Assembly: GCF_900104475.1 (NCBI RefSeq)
Contig: NZ_FNJR01000002.1
Location: 310,001-374,000 of the forward strand
From: Actinopolyspora xinjiangensis
Lineage (GTDB): Bacteria > Actinomycetota > Actinomycetes > Mycobacteriales > Pseudonocardiaceae
Direction: 5' to 3'
DNA: 64,000 bases
The notes below the pieces were generated by a model. That model was given only the letters and a program-made list of their open reading frames with translations, searched no databases and had not been told where the DNA came from. Shown here piece by piece: positions 36,358-45,310 of the stretch (position 1 is the first letter of the stretch; every line of letters starts with the position of its first letter). The translations under genes were made by a program, and so were the position numbers.

Positions 36358-37809
36358 ATGAGCTCTCCGCAATCACCCGAAGGTGGTAACCAGGAGCAGC
36401 AGCCGGACTCGTCCGCCGAACAGTGGTCCGGCACCGCTGAGTCCGACGCGTCCACCCCGGACTCGACGCAGACGATCTCCTCGCGGATGAATCCGCCGGA
36501 GTCGGAGCAGCCGGAGAGCGGGCAGCAGGGCGATCGGAGTTCCGGCGCGGATTCGACACAGGTCGTCAACCCCGCGCAGGCCATGCGACAGATGGAGCAG
36601 TCCACACCGCAGCAGCCTCCGCAGGAGGGCGGGACCACGCAGGTCGTTCCGCCGTCGATGCAGCAGCCGCAGCCGATGTACGAACAGCCCGGGCTGAGCG
36701 GGCAGCAGTCGGGCGGTTTCGCCGCCCAACCGCCCGGAACCCCGCCGCCCCAGATGCCCGGCCAGCCGCAGCAGCCCGGCATGCAGGGACCGGGCATGCA
36801 GGGACCGGGTATGCAGGGACCGGGTATGCAGGGACCGGGTATGCAGGGCCAGCCGCCCCAGATGCCGGGACAGCCCTACGGTCAGCCCGGTACTCCCAGC
36901 GGTGGGTTCCCGGTGCAGCAACCGCCTCCGGGCCAGCCCGGCCCGTTCGGTGCGCCGCAGCAGCCGCCGCAGCAGCCGCCGCAGCAGGGCGGCCAGCAGT
37001 CCGGAGCGGTCGCCCCGGCCGGACCCCCGGTGGAGTGGGGCGCTCGCGCGAAAAGCTTTCTCATCGACGGCATCGCTCCCGGCGTGGTTTACGGCATCAT
37101 CTACATGATCGCCATGGCTCTGCTGTTCGGTGGTGCCGCCAGCAGCGTTTCCAGTGGCGGGACGAGTGGCGGTGGTGCCGCCCTGTTCGGCGGGATACTG
37201 ATGTTTCTGGCCGTGGTCGCCCTGATCGGCTTCCTGGTCTGGAACTACGGCTACAAGCAGGGAACCACCGGCCAGTCCCTCGGTCGCGGCTTCGCCAAGA
37301 CCATGCTGATCAGCGAGACCACCGGCAGGCCGGTCGGGTTCGGCTACGCCTTCCTGCGCCACCTCTGCCACATCCTCGACGCCCTTCCGGTCTGCGTCGG
37401 CTTCCTGGCGCCGCTGTGGGACCCCAAGAAGCAGACGTGGGCCGACAAGATCATGGGAACCGTCGTCGTCCCGGCGGTCCCCGCCGGTCCCGGTGGTGGA
37501 CCGGGCGGACAGCCTGGAATGCCCGGCCCTCCCGGGATGCCCGGTCAGCAGGGCCAGCCCGGCATGGCTCCGGGCCAGCAGTACGCCCAGCCCTACGGCC
37601 AGCCCCATCCCGGGCAGCCGATGCCGGGGCAACCCATGCCCGGACAGCCCATGCCCGGACAGCCCATGCCCGGGCAACCGCCCCAGATGCCGGGTCAGCC
37701 CCCGCAGGGGCCGCCGCAGCAGGGCCAGCCGGGAATGCCGGGACAGCCCTATGGTCAGCAGTCCGGGGGATACCCGCCCCAGCAGCCCGGTCAGCCACCG
37801 CAGTGGTGA
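36358..37809 (+). CDS. Proline-rich RDD-family membrane protein (Pra-like)
   Basis: 483 residues. The N-terminal 220 residues are Gln/Pro/Gly-rich with MQGPG repeats. An RDD domain follows (about 226-375): Arg-containing VEWGARAKSFLIDGIAPG, several membrane helices, GYKQGTTGQSLGRGFAKTM and WDPKKQTWADKIMGT. The C-terminal 110 residues are MPGQP-rich. M. tuberculosis Pra (Rv1078, proline-rich antigen) has the same place between cbs and metB and the same N-terminal Pro-rich plus RDD layout. The second Pro-rich tail after the RDD domain is an elaboration here. Function unknown; the disordered tails may act as cytoplasmic interaction surfaces. Confidence 0.85.
   Translation: MSSPQSPEGGNQEQQPDSSAEQWSGTAESDASTPDSTQTISSRMNPPESEQPESGQQGDRSSGADSTQVVNPAQAMRQMEQSTPQQPPQEGGTTQVVPPSMQQPQPMYEQPGLSGQQSGGFAAQPPGTPPPQMPGQPQQPGMQGPGMQGPGMQGPGMQGPGMQGQPPQMPGQPYGQPGTPSGGFPVQQPPPGQPGPFGAPQQPPQQPPQQGGQQSGAVAPAGPPVEWGARAKSFLIDGIAPGVVYGIIYMIAMALLFGGAASSVSSGGTSGGGAALFGGILMFLAVVALIGFLVWNYGYKQGTTGQSLGRGFAKTMLISETTGRPVGFGYAFLRHLCHILDALPVCVGFLAPLWDPKKQTWADKIMGTVVVPAVPAGPGGGPGGQPGMPGPPGMPGQQGQPGMAPGQQYAQPYGQPHPGQPMPGQPMPGQPMPGQPMPGQPPQMPGQPPQGPPQQGQPGMPGQPYGQQSGGYPPQQPGQPPQW
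36781..36849 (+). repeat. 15-bp tandem repeat (MQGPG) inside the Pra-like gene
   Basis: The unit ATGCAGGGACCGGGY occurs four times in a row (36781-36840) plus a partial copy. It encodes (MQGPG)x4. The near-identity of the units suggests recent slippage, so the copy number may vary between strains. Confidence 0.9.
37621..37680 (+). repeat. 15-bp tandem repeat (MPGQP) inside the Pra-like gene
   Basis: Four 15-bp units of the form ATGCCCGGACARCCC encode (MPGQP)x4 in the C-terminal tail. As with the first array, in-frame expansion or contraction would not break the gene. Confidence 0.88.
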
Positions 37810-38010
37810 CCGCCACGACCGCGTCCGCGGCAGGGACGTTCCCCGGTATCCCGTGAGGCTCGCGGGCGGGCTCACTTCCAGTGAGCGAGCCCGCCCGCGA
37901 ACTTCGTCCGCGTCCCGGTTTCCCGAAGGGCGAAGCCAGCACGTGTCCGGGTGGTCTTTCCGTCCGAGCTCGTTCCGAGCCCCGACCGGGGGACGAGTAG
38001 GGTTTCCGAC

Positions 38011-39150
38011 ATGACCGACGGTTTCGCCACCCGCGCCATCCACGCGGGTCAGCACCCCGACAGTTCGACCGGCTCGGTGATTCCGCCGATCCACGCGACA
38101 TCGACCTACGTCCAGGACGGCGTCGGAAACCAGCGAGCCGGATACGAGTACTCCCGCACCGGCAACCCCACCCGCACCACACTCGAGGAGTGCCTGGCCG
38201 CGCTGGAGTCGGGGCACTACGGGCGGGCGTTCGCCTCGGGCATGGCCGCGACCGACGCCGTGCTGCGCAGTGTCCTTCGTCCGGGCGATCACCTGGTCAT
38301 TCCCGACGACGCCTACGGCGGCACGTTCCGGCTCATCGACAAGGTGCTGACCGGCTGGGGCGTGGAGTACACCCCGGCCCGTGTCTCCGATGTGGACGAG
38401 GTGCGCGCGGCGATCCGCCACAACACCAAGGTGCTGTGGGTCGAGTCGCCCACCAACCCGCTGCTCAACATCGCCGACCTGGCGGCCCTGGCCGAGCTGG
38501 CCGCCGAGACCTCCACCCGGCTCGTGGTGGACAACACCTTCGCCTCCCCCTACCTGCAGCAACCGTTGGAGCTGGGTGCCGACGTGGTCGTGCACTCCAC
38601 CACGAAGTACCTCGGTGGCCACTCCGACGTGGTCGGCGGGGCGGTGGTCACCTCCGATGAGGAGATCGCCTCCGGGGTCGCCTTCCTGCAGAACACCGCC
38701 GGTGCCGTCCCCGGCCCGTTCGACGCGTGGCTGACCCTGCGCGGCGTCAAGACCCTCGCCGCGCGGATGGAGCAGCACAGCTCCAACGCGGCCAGGATCG
38801 CCGAGGCGTTGCGGGAGCATCCCAAGGTCACGAGGGTGTTCTATCCGGGACTGCCGGAACACCCCGGGCACGAGGTGGCCGCGCGGCAGATGCGCCGGTT
38901 CGGCGGCATGGTCTCGTTCACCCATGCCGACGGGGAGCGGGCCGCCGTGGACGTCTGCGCCCGCACCCGGTTGTTCACCCTGGCCGAGTCGCTGGGTGGG
39001 GTCGAGTCGCTGATCGAGCACCCCGGCAGGATGACCCACGCGAGCACGGCGGGATCGCTGTTGCAGGTGCCGGCCGAGCTGGTCCGGGTCTCCGCCGGTA
39101 TCGAGGACGTCGACGACCTGCTGGATGACCTGCTCGCGGCCCTGGAGTGA
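38011..39150 (+). CDS. metB: Cystathionine gamma-synthase / Cys-Met PLP enzyme
   Basis: 379 residues from ATG 38011 (the open frame extends 60 bp upstream without homology). MTDGFATRAIHAGQHPDS is the MetB start. YEYSRTGNPTRTTLEECLAAL, FASGMAATDAVLR, ESPTNPLLNI and VVDNTFASPYLQQPLELGAD are family motifs. The PLP-Lys is in VVHSTTKYLGGHSDVVGG, and the end is GGVESLIEHPGRMTHA. It forms cystathionine from an activated homoserine and cysteine; gamma-lyase activity is an alternative that cannot be excluded. Same position as Rv1079. Confidence 0.92.
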   Translation: MTDGFATRAIHAGQHPDSSTGSVIPPIHATSTYVQDGVGNQRAGYEYSRTGNPTRTTLEECLAALESGHYGRAFASGMAATDAVLRSVLRPGDHLVIPDDAYGGTFRLIDKVLTGWGVEYTPARVSDVDEVRAAIRHNTKVLWVESPTNPLLNIADLAALAELAAETSTRLVVDNTFASPYLQQPLELGADVVVHSTTKYLGGHSDVVGGAVVTSDEEIASGVAFLQNTAGAVPGPFDAWLTLRGVKTLAARMEQHSSNAARIAEALREHPKVTRVFYPGLPEHPGHEVAARQMRRFGGMVSFTHADGERAAVDVCARTRLFTLAESLGGVESLIEHPGRMTHASTAGSLLQVPAELVRVSAGIEDVDDLLDDLLAALE

Positions 39151-39349
39151 CCTCTCGGGCTCCGGCCGCGGTTTCCCGAGCCACCGGGTGGTGGCCCGAC
39201 GCGGTCTTCGGGTTCGCCGTGGCCGCCGGCGACTCCGCGAGAGATCACCGCGCCGGTGAACGGGGCTCGCGGCGGCTGCCGCGATGGCATGGGAAATTCG
39301 CCGCGCACCGGGTGTCCGAGACCGTCCGGACGGTTTCCGAGCTCGGTGC

Positions 39350-39625
39350 TCAGGGGCGCAGTCCGGGAGGGCTACCGGCTCCCTCCACCTTCCAGGAAGG
39401 GGCCGGTGCTTCGCGAGCGGGACGTTCCGCCGGGTCCACGGGCAGGTCCTCGCGGCTCACGCAGCCGCCCACCAGCCGCACCACGTCCCCTTCCGCCTCG
39501 TAGCTGCCGGGGTCCTCGCAGCCGGAGCGGACCACGGTGAACACGGCGACAGCGCACAGCACGGCCGCTGTGGCGATACCCGCGACCAGGGGAAAGGCTC
39601 CCTGGACGGTGCTAAGCCGTGGCAT
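39350..39625 (-). CDS. Small single-helix membrane protein
   Basis: 91 residues from ATG 39625. A membrane helix (about 10-32, AFPLVAGIATAAVLCAVAVF) is followed by an outward-facing domain with two Cys in SGCEDPGSYEAEGDVVRLVG and GCVSREDLPV, then a Pro/Glu-rich tail. The paired Cys and the compact VVRLVGGCVSREDLP motif look selected rather than random. I do not recognise the family. It is convergent with metB. Confidence 0.6.
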   Translation of the reverse strand: MPRLSTVQGAFPLVAGIATAAVLCAVAVFTVVRSGCEDPGSYEAEGDVVRLVGGCVSREDLPVDPAERPAREAPAPSWKVEGAGSPPGLRP

Positions 39626-40387
39626 GGGGCCTCCAGGCGCGGTGACGGTGGGGCGGTCGACGATCCGGTTCGACGGGACGCGTCACCGAGCTTACCGAAA
39701 CCGTTTTCCGCTCACGCGGTGTCGGTAACAGAACACGAAATGTCTTCTGGTGTCTGGCGCGCGGTGGGGGCTCCCACCATCCGCGGGCGGAAACCGAGTG
39801 GTGGCGTCCCGCGGGACACCACCACCTCGTGCTTCGCGGGCACCGACGGGATCACGGCTGGTTCGGGGCGTAGCTCGTTCGTCGGTAGCGCGAATCGACC
39901 TTCAGAGAGGTTCCCCGCCGGCAGGCCGGTCCAACTGACCGCTGGTCGACCGGCACGCGAAGTTACGCGGACCTCGGGGAGAGCGGAGGATGAGCCGGTC
40001 CGGGAGCGACTGTCCGGTTCGGCCCCGGACCGGCCGTCCCGTTCGGACTCGGACCGGGGCGGTCCCGGAATCACCGATGCCCGCCCCCGACTCGCCGTCG
40101 AGGACGGGCGGTTTCGGTCATCACCCGACCTGAACCGATGCTACCCACCGGTCCCCGCGCTACCGGCAGTGTCGATCTCGAAGCACTCGGTCGAGTGGAA
40201 ACTTCGGCACTTCCGAGTGAAGTCGCTCGACTCGTCGTGTTCTGTTTCGAATTCCTCCGAAACGGCACCGCAGCAAGCGCGCCCGGAACGCGGCCGCGTC
40301 CCGGGCACCTCGGGTGTTCCGTGACGCGGCGGGGCACCGGATCGGCCCGAACTCCACGGACGCCCGAGGTTCCGGTGCGTTCTCCGG
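39626..40387. other. 760-bp gap between small membrane gene and hppD
   Basis: Several frames are open, but none has convincing composition (mostly Ser/Arg/Pro). An A/T-richer patch with ACAGAACACGAAATG lies near 39728. I see no gene, RNA or repeat that I can support. Confidence 0.4.
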
Positions 40388-41760
<1,373 letters not shown>

Positions 41761-42249
41761 TTGAACACTACAAGGGGTGACGATCCCCTCGACGAGTTGG
41801 ACGCGCGGCTGCTGCTGTTGCTCTCCGACGAACCTCGCCTGCCCGTGCTGGAGTGCTCCCGCAGGCTCGGAGTGGCGCGCGGCACCGTGCAGGCACGCAT
41901 GGACCGGATGATCCGCCACGGCATACTGCGCGGTTTTCCCCCGGAGCTCGACCTCGCCGCCGTGGGATACGGGCTGACCGCCTTCGCGGTGCTGGAGATC
42001 GCCCAGGGGCAGCGGGGCGTCGTGGCCGATCAGCTCGCCGCGATAGACGAAGTTTGCGAGGTGCACGCCACCACCGGTCAGGGCGATCTGTTCGTGCGGA
42101 TGGTCGCGCGCTCCAACGATGACCTGCAGCGCGTCATCGACCGAGTGGTGGCGGTCCCCGGCGTGCGGCGCACTTCCACTTCCATCGCACTGTCCACACC
42201 GGTGCCTCCCCGGGTACGTCCACTGCTGGAGCGGCTGGCCGCCGAATGA
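41761..42249 (+). CDS. Lrp/AsnC-family transcriptional regulator
   Basis: 162 residues from TTG 41761, chosen for GGAG six nt upstream; the frame is open to 41698. N-terminal HTH: LDELDARLLLLLSDEPRLPV, then CSRRLGVARGTVQARMDRM. The C-terminal RAM (ligand) domain includes FAVLEIAQGQRGVVADQLAA, VCEVHATTGQGDLFVRMVA and GVRRTSTSIALSTPV. Such proteins form octamers that sense amino acids or related acids. Being divergent from hppD, it likely controls tyrosine catabolism (inference). Confidence 0.9.
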   Translation: MNTTRGDDPLDELDARLLLLLSDEPRLPVLECSRRLGVARGTVQARMDRMIRHGILRGFPPELDLAAVGYGLTAFAVLEIAQGQRGVVADQLAAIDEVCEVHATTGQGDLFVRMVARSNDDLQRVIDRVVAVPGVRRTSTSIALSTPVPPRVRPLLERLAAE

Positions 42250-42473
42250 GGTTCCGAACTCCGTAAGGTGGGAAGCGGGCCGGGGCTTCGCGGCGGGCCC
42301 CGGCGAACCGCTCCGGGGGTCTCGGGCCGCTCACGAGCTCGAACGGTGTCGGAGCCGTACGGCCGCGGACGCGCTGATTCCGGTGGGAAACGCGTGAGCC
42401 GGGAGAACTCCCTCGGGCCGGAGCCGGACGACTCCGGGTGACCGGATCGGGAGGGCGGTCCCGACGGGAAACA

Positions 42474-42498
42474 CCGGCGGTGTGGGACGCACCGCCGG
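42474..42498. terminator. 9-bp hairpin between lrp and greA
   Basis: CCGGCGGTG at 42474-42482 pairs perfectly with CACCGCCGG at 42490-42498. It lies 10 bp beyond the greA stop, between converging genes. Confidence 0.65.
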
Positions 42499-42507
42499 GC
42501 TGGGGCC

Positions 42508-42996
42508 TCAGCCTTGGAACGGCTCCGCTTTGAGCAGGGTCACCTGCATCTTGCCGCCGTTCGGGAGGTCGTACTCGCACACGTCGCCCTCGGCGGCGTC
42601 CAGCAGGGCCTTGCCGAGCGGCGAGCTGGGGGAGTAGACCTCCAGGTCGCCGTGGGCGCCTTCCTCGCGGTTGGCGAGCAGGAACTTCTCCTCCTCGTCC
42701 TCACCCTCGAACCGGACGGTGAGCACCGAGCCGGGGCGCGCCACTCCGGACTCCGTGGGAACGTCACCGACCTTGGCGTTGCGCAGCAACTCCTGCAGTT
42801 GGCGGATTCGCCCCTCCAACTGGCCCTGCTCCTCGCGCGCGGCGTGGTATCCGCCGTTCTCCTTGAGATCGCCCTCTTCACGAGCTTCGTTGATCTTCGC
42901 AGCGATCACCGGGCGCTCGGCCACGAGCTCGTCCAGCTCACCCTTGAGCCGGTCGTAAGCGTCTTGGGTCAGCCAGGTCGCCTGGGTATCGCTCAC
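42508..42996 (-). CDS. greA: Transcription elongation factor GreA
   Basis: 162 residues from GTG 42996 (GAGGAG 8 nt upstream; GTGs two and three codons earlier are alternatives). The N-terminal coiled coil [20 protein letters not shown] has the tip acidic pair in [20 protein letters not shown] (Asp/Glu that coordinate Mg at the polymerase site). The C-terminal FKBP-like domain ends [19 protein letters not shown]. It rescues backtracked RNA polymerase by stimulating transcript cleavage. A small dyad (CACGGCC/GGCCGTG, 43079-43099) lies in its 5' region. Counterpart of Rv1080c. Confidence 0.95.
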   Translation of the reverse strand: MSDTQATWLTQDAYDRLKGELDELVAERPVIAAKINEAREEGDLKENGGYHAAREEQGQLEGRIRQLQELLRNAKVGDVPTESGVARPGSVLTVRFEGEDEEEKFLLANREEGAHGDLEVYSPSSPLGKALLDAAEGDVCEYDLPNGGKMQVTLLKAEPFQG

Positions 42997-43173
42997 GGTC
43001 ACCACTCCTCGTCGACTGCGGTTCCGCGCTCCGCGGACCGATAGCTTTCGCACTCCGAAGAGCTCGGAATGGAAAAACACGGCCCGTGCGGGGCCGTGCT
43101 GGTAACGACAATAACACGAGTAAAGGGGTGCTGTGGGGGATTTGATCGGTACCACCGGAGTGCTGTGGCGAGT

Positions 43174-43641
43174 TCACCCGGATGGCCGTGTTCGATCACG
43201 GAGATAATTCGGCACATCGTAGGAACAGCCGAAAACCTCACCGGTTACCGGAGACTCGGAAGTGGTCAGTACCGTTTCGCGGTAGGTGGTCGTCTCGCCC
43301 GGTGGGATGTAGACCTCCTTGCGGCCGGCCTCCTTGCCGGAGACCCCGCGCGAGCGGACCACGCACTCGGCGGGCCTGGCGGGCTCGTCGCGTCGGACCT
43401 CCAGGGTGATGTGCACGGAGTTCTCGCCGCGGATGTCGAACCGGGAGGCCTTGCCCTCGATGGGAGCGCTGCCGAAGTTGCGGTAGGCGAGGACCGAGAG
43501 CGCGACTCCGAGCACGATCACCAGCGCGATGGCCGGCCACGCCGGCCACCGTCCGCCGCGTCCGGAACCGCGCGCGCCGTACCTGCCTTCGGGGATTCCG
43601 GATCCCCTTCCGGGGGAACCTCCCTCGGGTGAACTCGTCAA
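43174..43641 (-). CDS. DUF4307 family membrane protein
   Basis: 155 residues from TTG 43641 (GGGAGG 7 nt upstream); the longer frame to 43824 has no homology-like sequence and would abut the mca start. A Gly/Arg-rich cytoplasmic N-terminus, one membrane helix ([18 protein letters not shown]), then an extracytoplasmic beta domain with [26 protein letters not shown] and two Cys ([13 protein letters not shown]). Corresponds to Rv1081c, which lies between greA and mca. Function unknown. Confidence 0.82.
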   Translation of the reverse strand: MTSSPEGGSPGRGSGIPEGRYGARGSGRGGRWPAWPAIALVIVLGVALSVLAYRNFGSAPIEGKASRFDIRGENSVHITLEVRRDEPARPAECVVRSRGVSGKEAGRKEVYIPPGETTTYRETVLTTSESPVTGEVFGCSYDVPNYLRDRTRPSG

Positions 43642-43822
43642 GGTCTCCGCCTCCCGACACCTCCGGTGGCTCGTTCCACCCACATCGGGGGCTGCCGCCG
43701 GTCGGCATCGACGTTCGGGAACAATGGAAAGCGACCTGCGGTTGAGTATCCCTGGGGTGTGCCGCCCGGAGTCGGCGGGGGCGGTACAGGTGTCGACAGC
43801 CAGACGGGAAGGATTACCGGAC

Positions 43823-44704
43823 ATGGCGGAGAAACTTCGCCTGATGACTGTGCACGCTCATCCGGACGACGAGTCCAGCAAAGGAGCGGCCAGCACGGCT
43901 CGTTATGTGGCGGAAGGCCACGACGTGATGGTCGTCACCTGCACCGGAGGTGAGGCGGGCAGTATCCTGAACCCGGCCATGGACCGGCCGGGAGTGGTCG
44001 AGAACATGCCGGAGATCAGGCGGCGGGAGATGGCCGAGGCGGCGGAGATCCTCGGCGTGCGTCACCGGTGGATGGGATTCGTCGACTCCGGGCTCCCCGA
44101 GGGAGACCCGCCACCGCCGTTGCCCGAGGGGTGCTTCGCCAAGCAACCTCTCGAGGTGCCCACCGAGGAGCTGGTGCGGATCGTGCGCGAGTTCCGGCCG
44201 CACGTACTGGTGACCTACGACGAGAACGGCGGTTATCCGCATCCGGACCACGTGAAGTGCCACGAGGTCTCTATGGCGGCCTTCGACGCGGCCGGGGATC
44301 CGGACAGATTCCCCGGGGCGGGTGAACCCTGGCAGCCGCTCAAGCTGTACTACGGCCACGGGTTCTCCCGGAAGCGGATGCAGCTGTTCCACGACGCGCT
44401 GCTGGAACGTGGCATGGAGTCGCCCTACGGCGAGTGGCTGCGCAAGTGGGACAGCTCACGGCCGGACCCCTACGAACGGGTGACCACCCAGGTCGAGTGC
44501 GCCGACTACTTCGAGGTGCGCGACGACGCGCTGCGGGCCCACGCCACGCAGATCGACCCGAACAGCCGGTGGTTCGCCGTTCCGCTGGAGATCCAGCGTG
44601 CGATCTGGCCCACCGAGGAGTACGAACTGGTGCGATCGTTGGTGGACACGACGCTTCCGGAAGACGACCTGTTCACCGGGGTGCAGGAGCGGGTGCACGC
44701 ATGA
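43823..44704 (+). CDS. mca: Mycothiol S-conjugate amidase
   Basis: 293 residues from ATG 43823 (GGAAGGA upstream). LmbE/PIG-L fold: zinc ligands in [19 protein letters not shown] and in [18 protein letters not shown]. Other Mca/MshB signatures are [18 protein letters not shown] and [15 protein letters not shown]. It hydrolyses mycothiol conjugates of toxins to a mercapturic acid and GlcN-Ins. Length and the [20 protein letters not shown] segment favour Mca over MshB. Same order as Rv1080c-Rv1083. Its stop overlaps the next start (ATGA). Confidence 0.94.
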   Translation: MAEKLRLMTVHAHPDDESSKGAASTARYVAEGHDVMVVTCTGGEAGSILNPAMDRPGVVENMPEIRRREMAEAAEILGVRHRWMGFVDSGLPEGDPPPPLPEGCFAKQPLEVPTEELVRIVREFRPHVLVTYDENGGYPHPDHVKCHEVSMAAFDAAGDPDRFPGAGEPWQPLKLYYGHGFSRKRMQLFHDALLERGMESPYGEWLRKWDSSRPDPYERVTTQVECADYFEVRDDALRAHATQIDPNSRWFAVPLEIQRAIWPTEEYELVRSLVDTTLPEDDLFTGVQERVHA

Positions 44705-45162
44705 CAGTGCTCGGTTGCGCGGGGGTGCTCGCGGCGGAGTCACACCCGTTGACCACGGTGGTCGCGCAGGATTCGGGACCGGGGGTGCAGGACGAGGGGT
44801 TCGGCAAGTCCACCCCGCTGGCGCTGTTCCTGATCCTGGTGCTGCTGATCGCGGTGGTCCTGCTGGCCCGCTCCATGAGCAGGCACCTCGGCAAGGTCAC
44901 CAGCCGGTTCGACGAGGAACGGGCCGCTGCCGCCGCGCCGAAGCGCGTCAAACGCGCCGAGGCCGCCCGGCGGCGGGCCGAGGCCGACTCCGCCGGAGCC
45001 GACACCTCCGCCGAGCGCGCCGGCGCTTCCGAGGACCCGCCCGGGGCCGATGAGGCCGCCGAGCCCACCGGCACCGGCGATTCCGGTGCCGAGGGAGCGG
45101 AGAGCACTCCCGGCGGGGAGGACGAGTCGCGGGAACGCGAGGAGCGGCCCCGCCGAGAGTGA
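44701..45162 (+). CDS. Small membrane protein downstream of mca
   Basis: 153 residues from ATG 44701. An N-terminal export-like segment ([20 protein letters not shown]) is followed by a clear helix ([20 protein letters not shown]). The rest is a cytoplasmic, charged coiled-coil-like stretch ([20 protein letters not shown]) and an Ala/Glu/Gly-rich disordered tail. Its partner position (translationally coupled to mca) equals Rv1083 in M. tuberculosis, also a small membrane protein of unknown role. Confidence 0.8.
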   Translation: MTVLGCAGVLAAESHPLTTVVAQDSGPGVQDEGFGKSTPLALFLILVLLIAVVLLARSMSRHLGKVTSRFDEERAAAAAPKRVKRAEAARRRAEADSAGADTSAERAGASEDPPGADEAAEPTGTGDSGAEGAESTPGGEDESREREERPRRE

Positions 45163-45263
45163 GTACGCCGCACCTCCGGACGCTCTCCACGACGGGACCG
45201 ACGCGGGGCTCGGACGGTCGTTCCGGCGCTGCCCTCGGGCCTCGTGGTCGAGGGCGCTCGTCC

Positions 45264-45297
45264 CCCTCTTCCCGGAAGAGGACTCCCGGGAAGAGGG
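45264..45297. terminator. 12-bp hairpin between the mca operon and pnkp
   Basis: CCCTCTTCCCGG at 45264-45275 pairs perfectly with CCGGGAAGAGGG at 45286-45297. It lies between converging genes, 14 bp beyond the pnkp stop. Confidence 0.75.
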
Positions 45298-45310
45298 TGG
45301 GGAGCCGGTC

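Noticed and set aside
36781-37680. Repeat arrays in the Pra-like gene as a CRISPR
   Set aside because: Units are 15 bp, contiguous, without spacers, and in frame with a protein. No CRISPR array or cas gene is seen anywhere in the window.
39712-40074. A 120-codon minus-strand frame between the small membrane gene and hppD
   Set aside because: Ser/Arg/Pro-rich composition, no ribosome binding site, and no hydrophobic core.
43079-43099. Hairpin in the greA 5' region as an attenuator
   Set aside because: The stem is only 7 bp without a U-tract; it is too weak to claim regulation.
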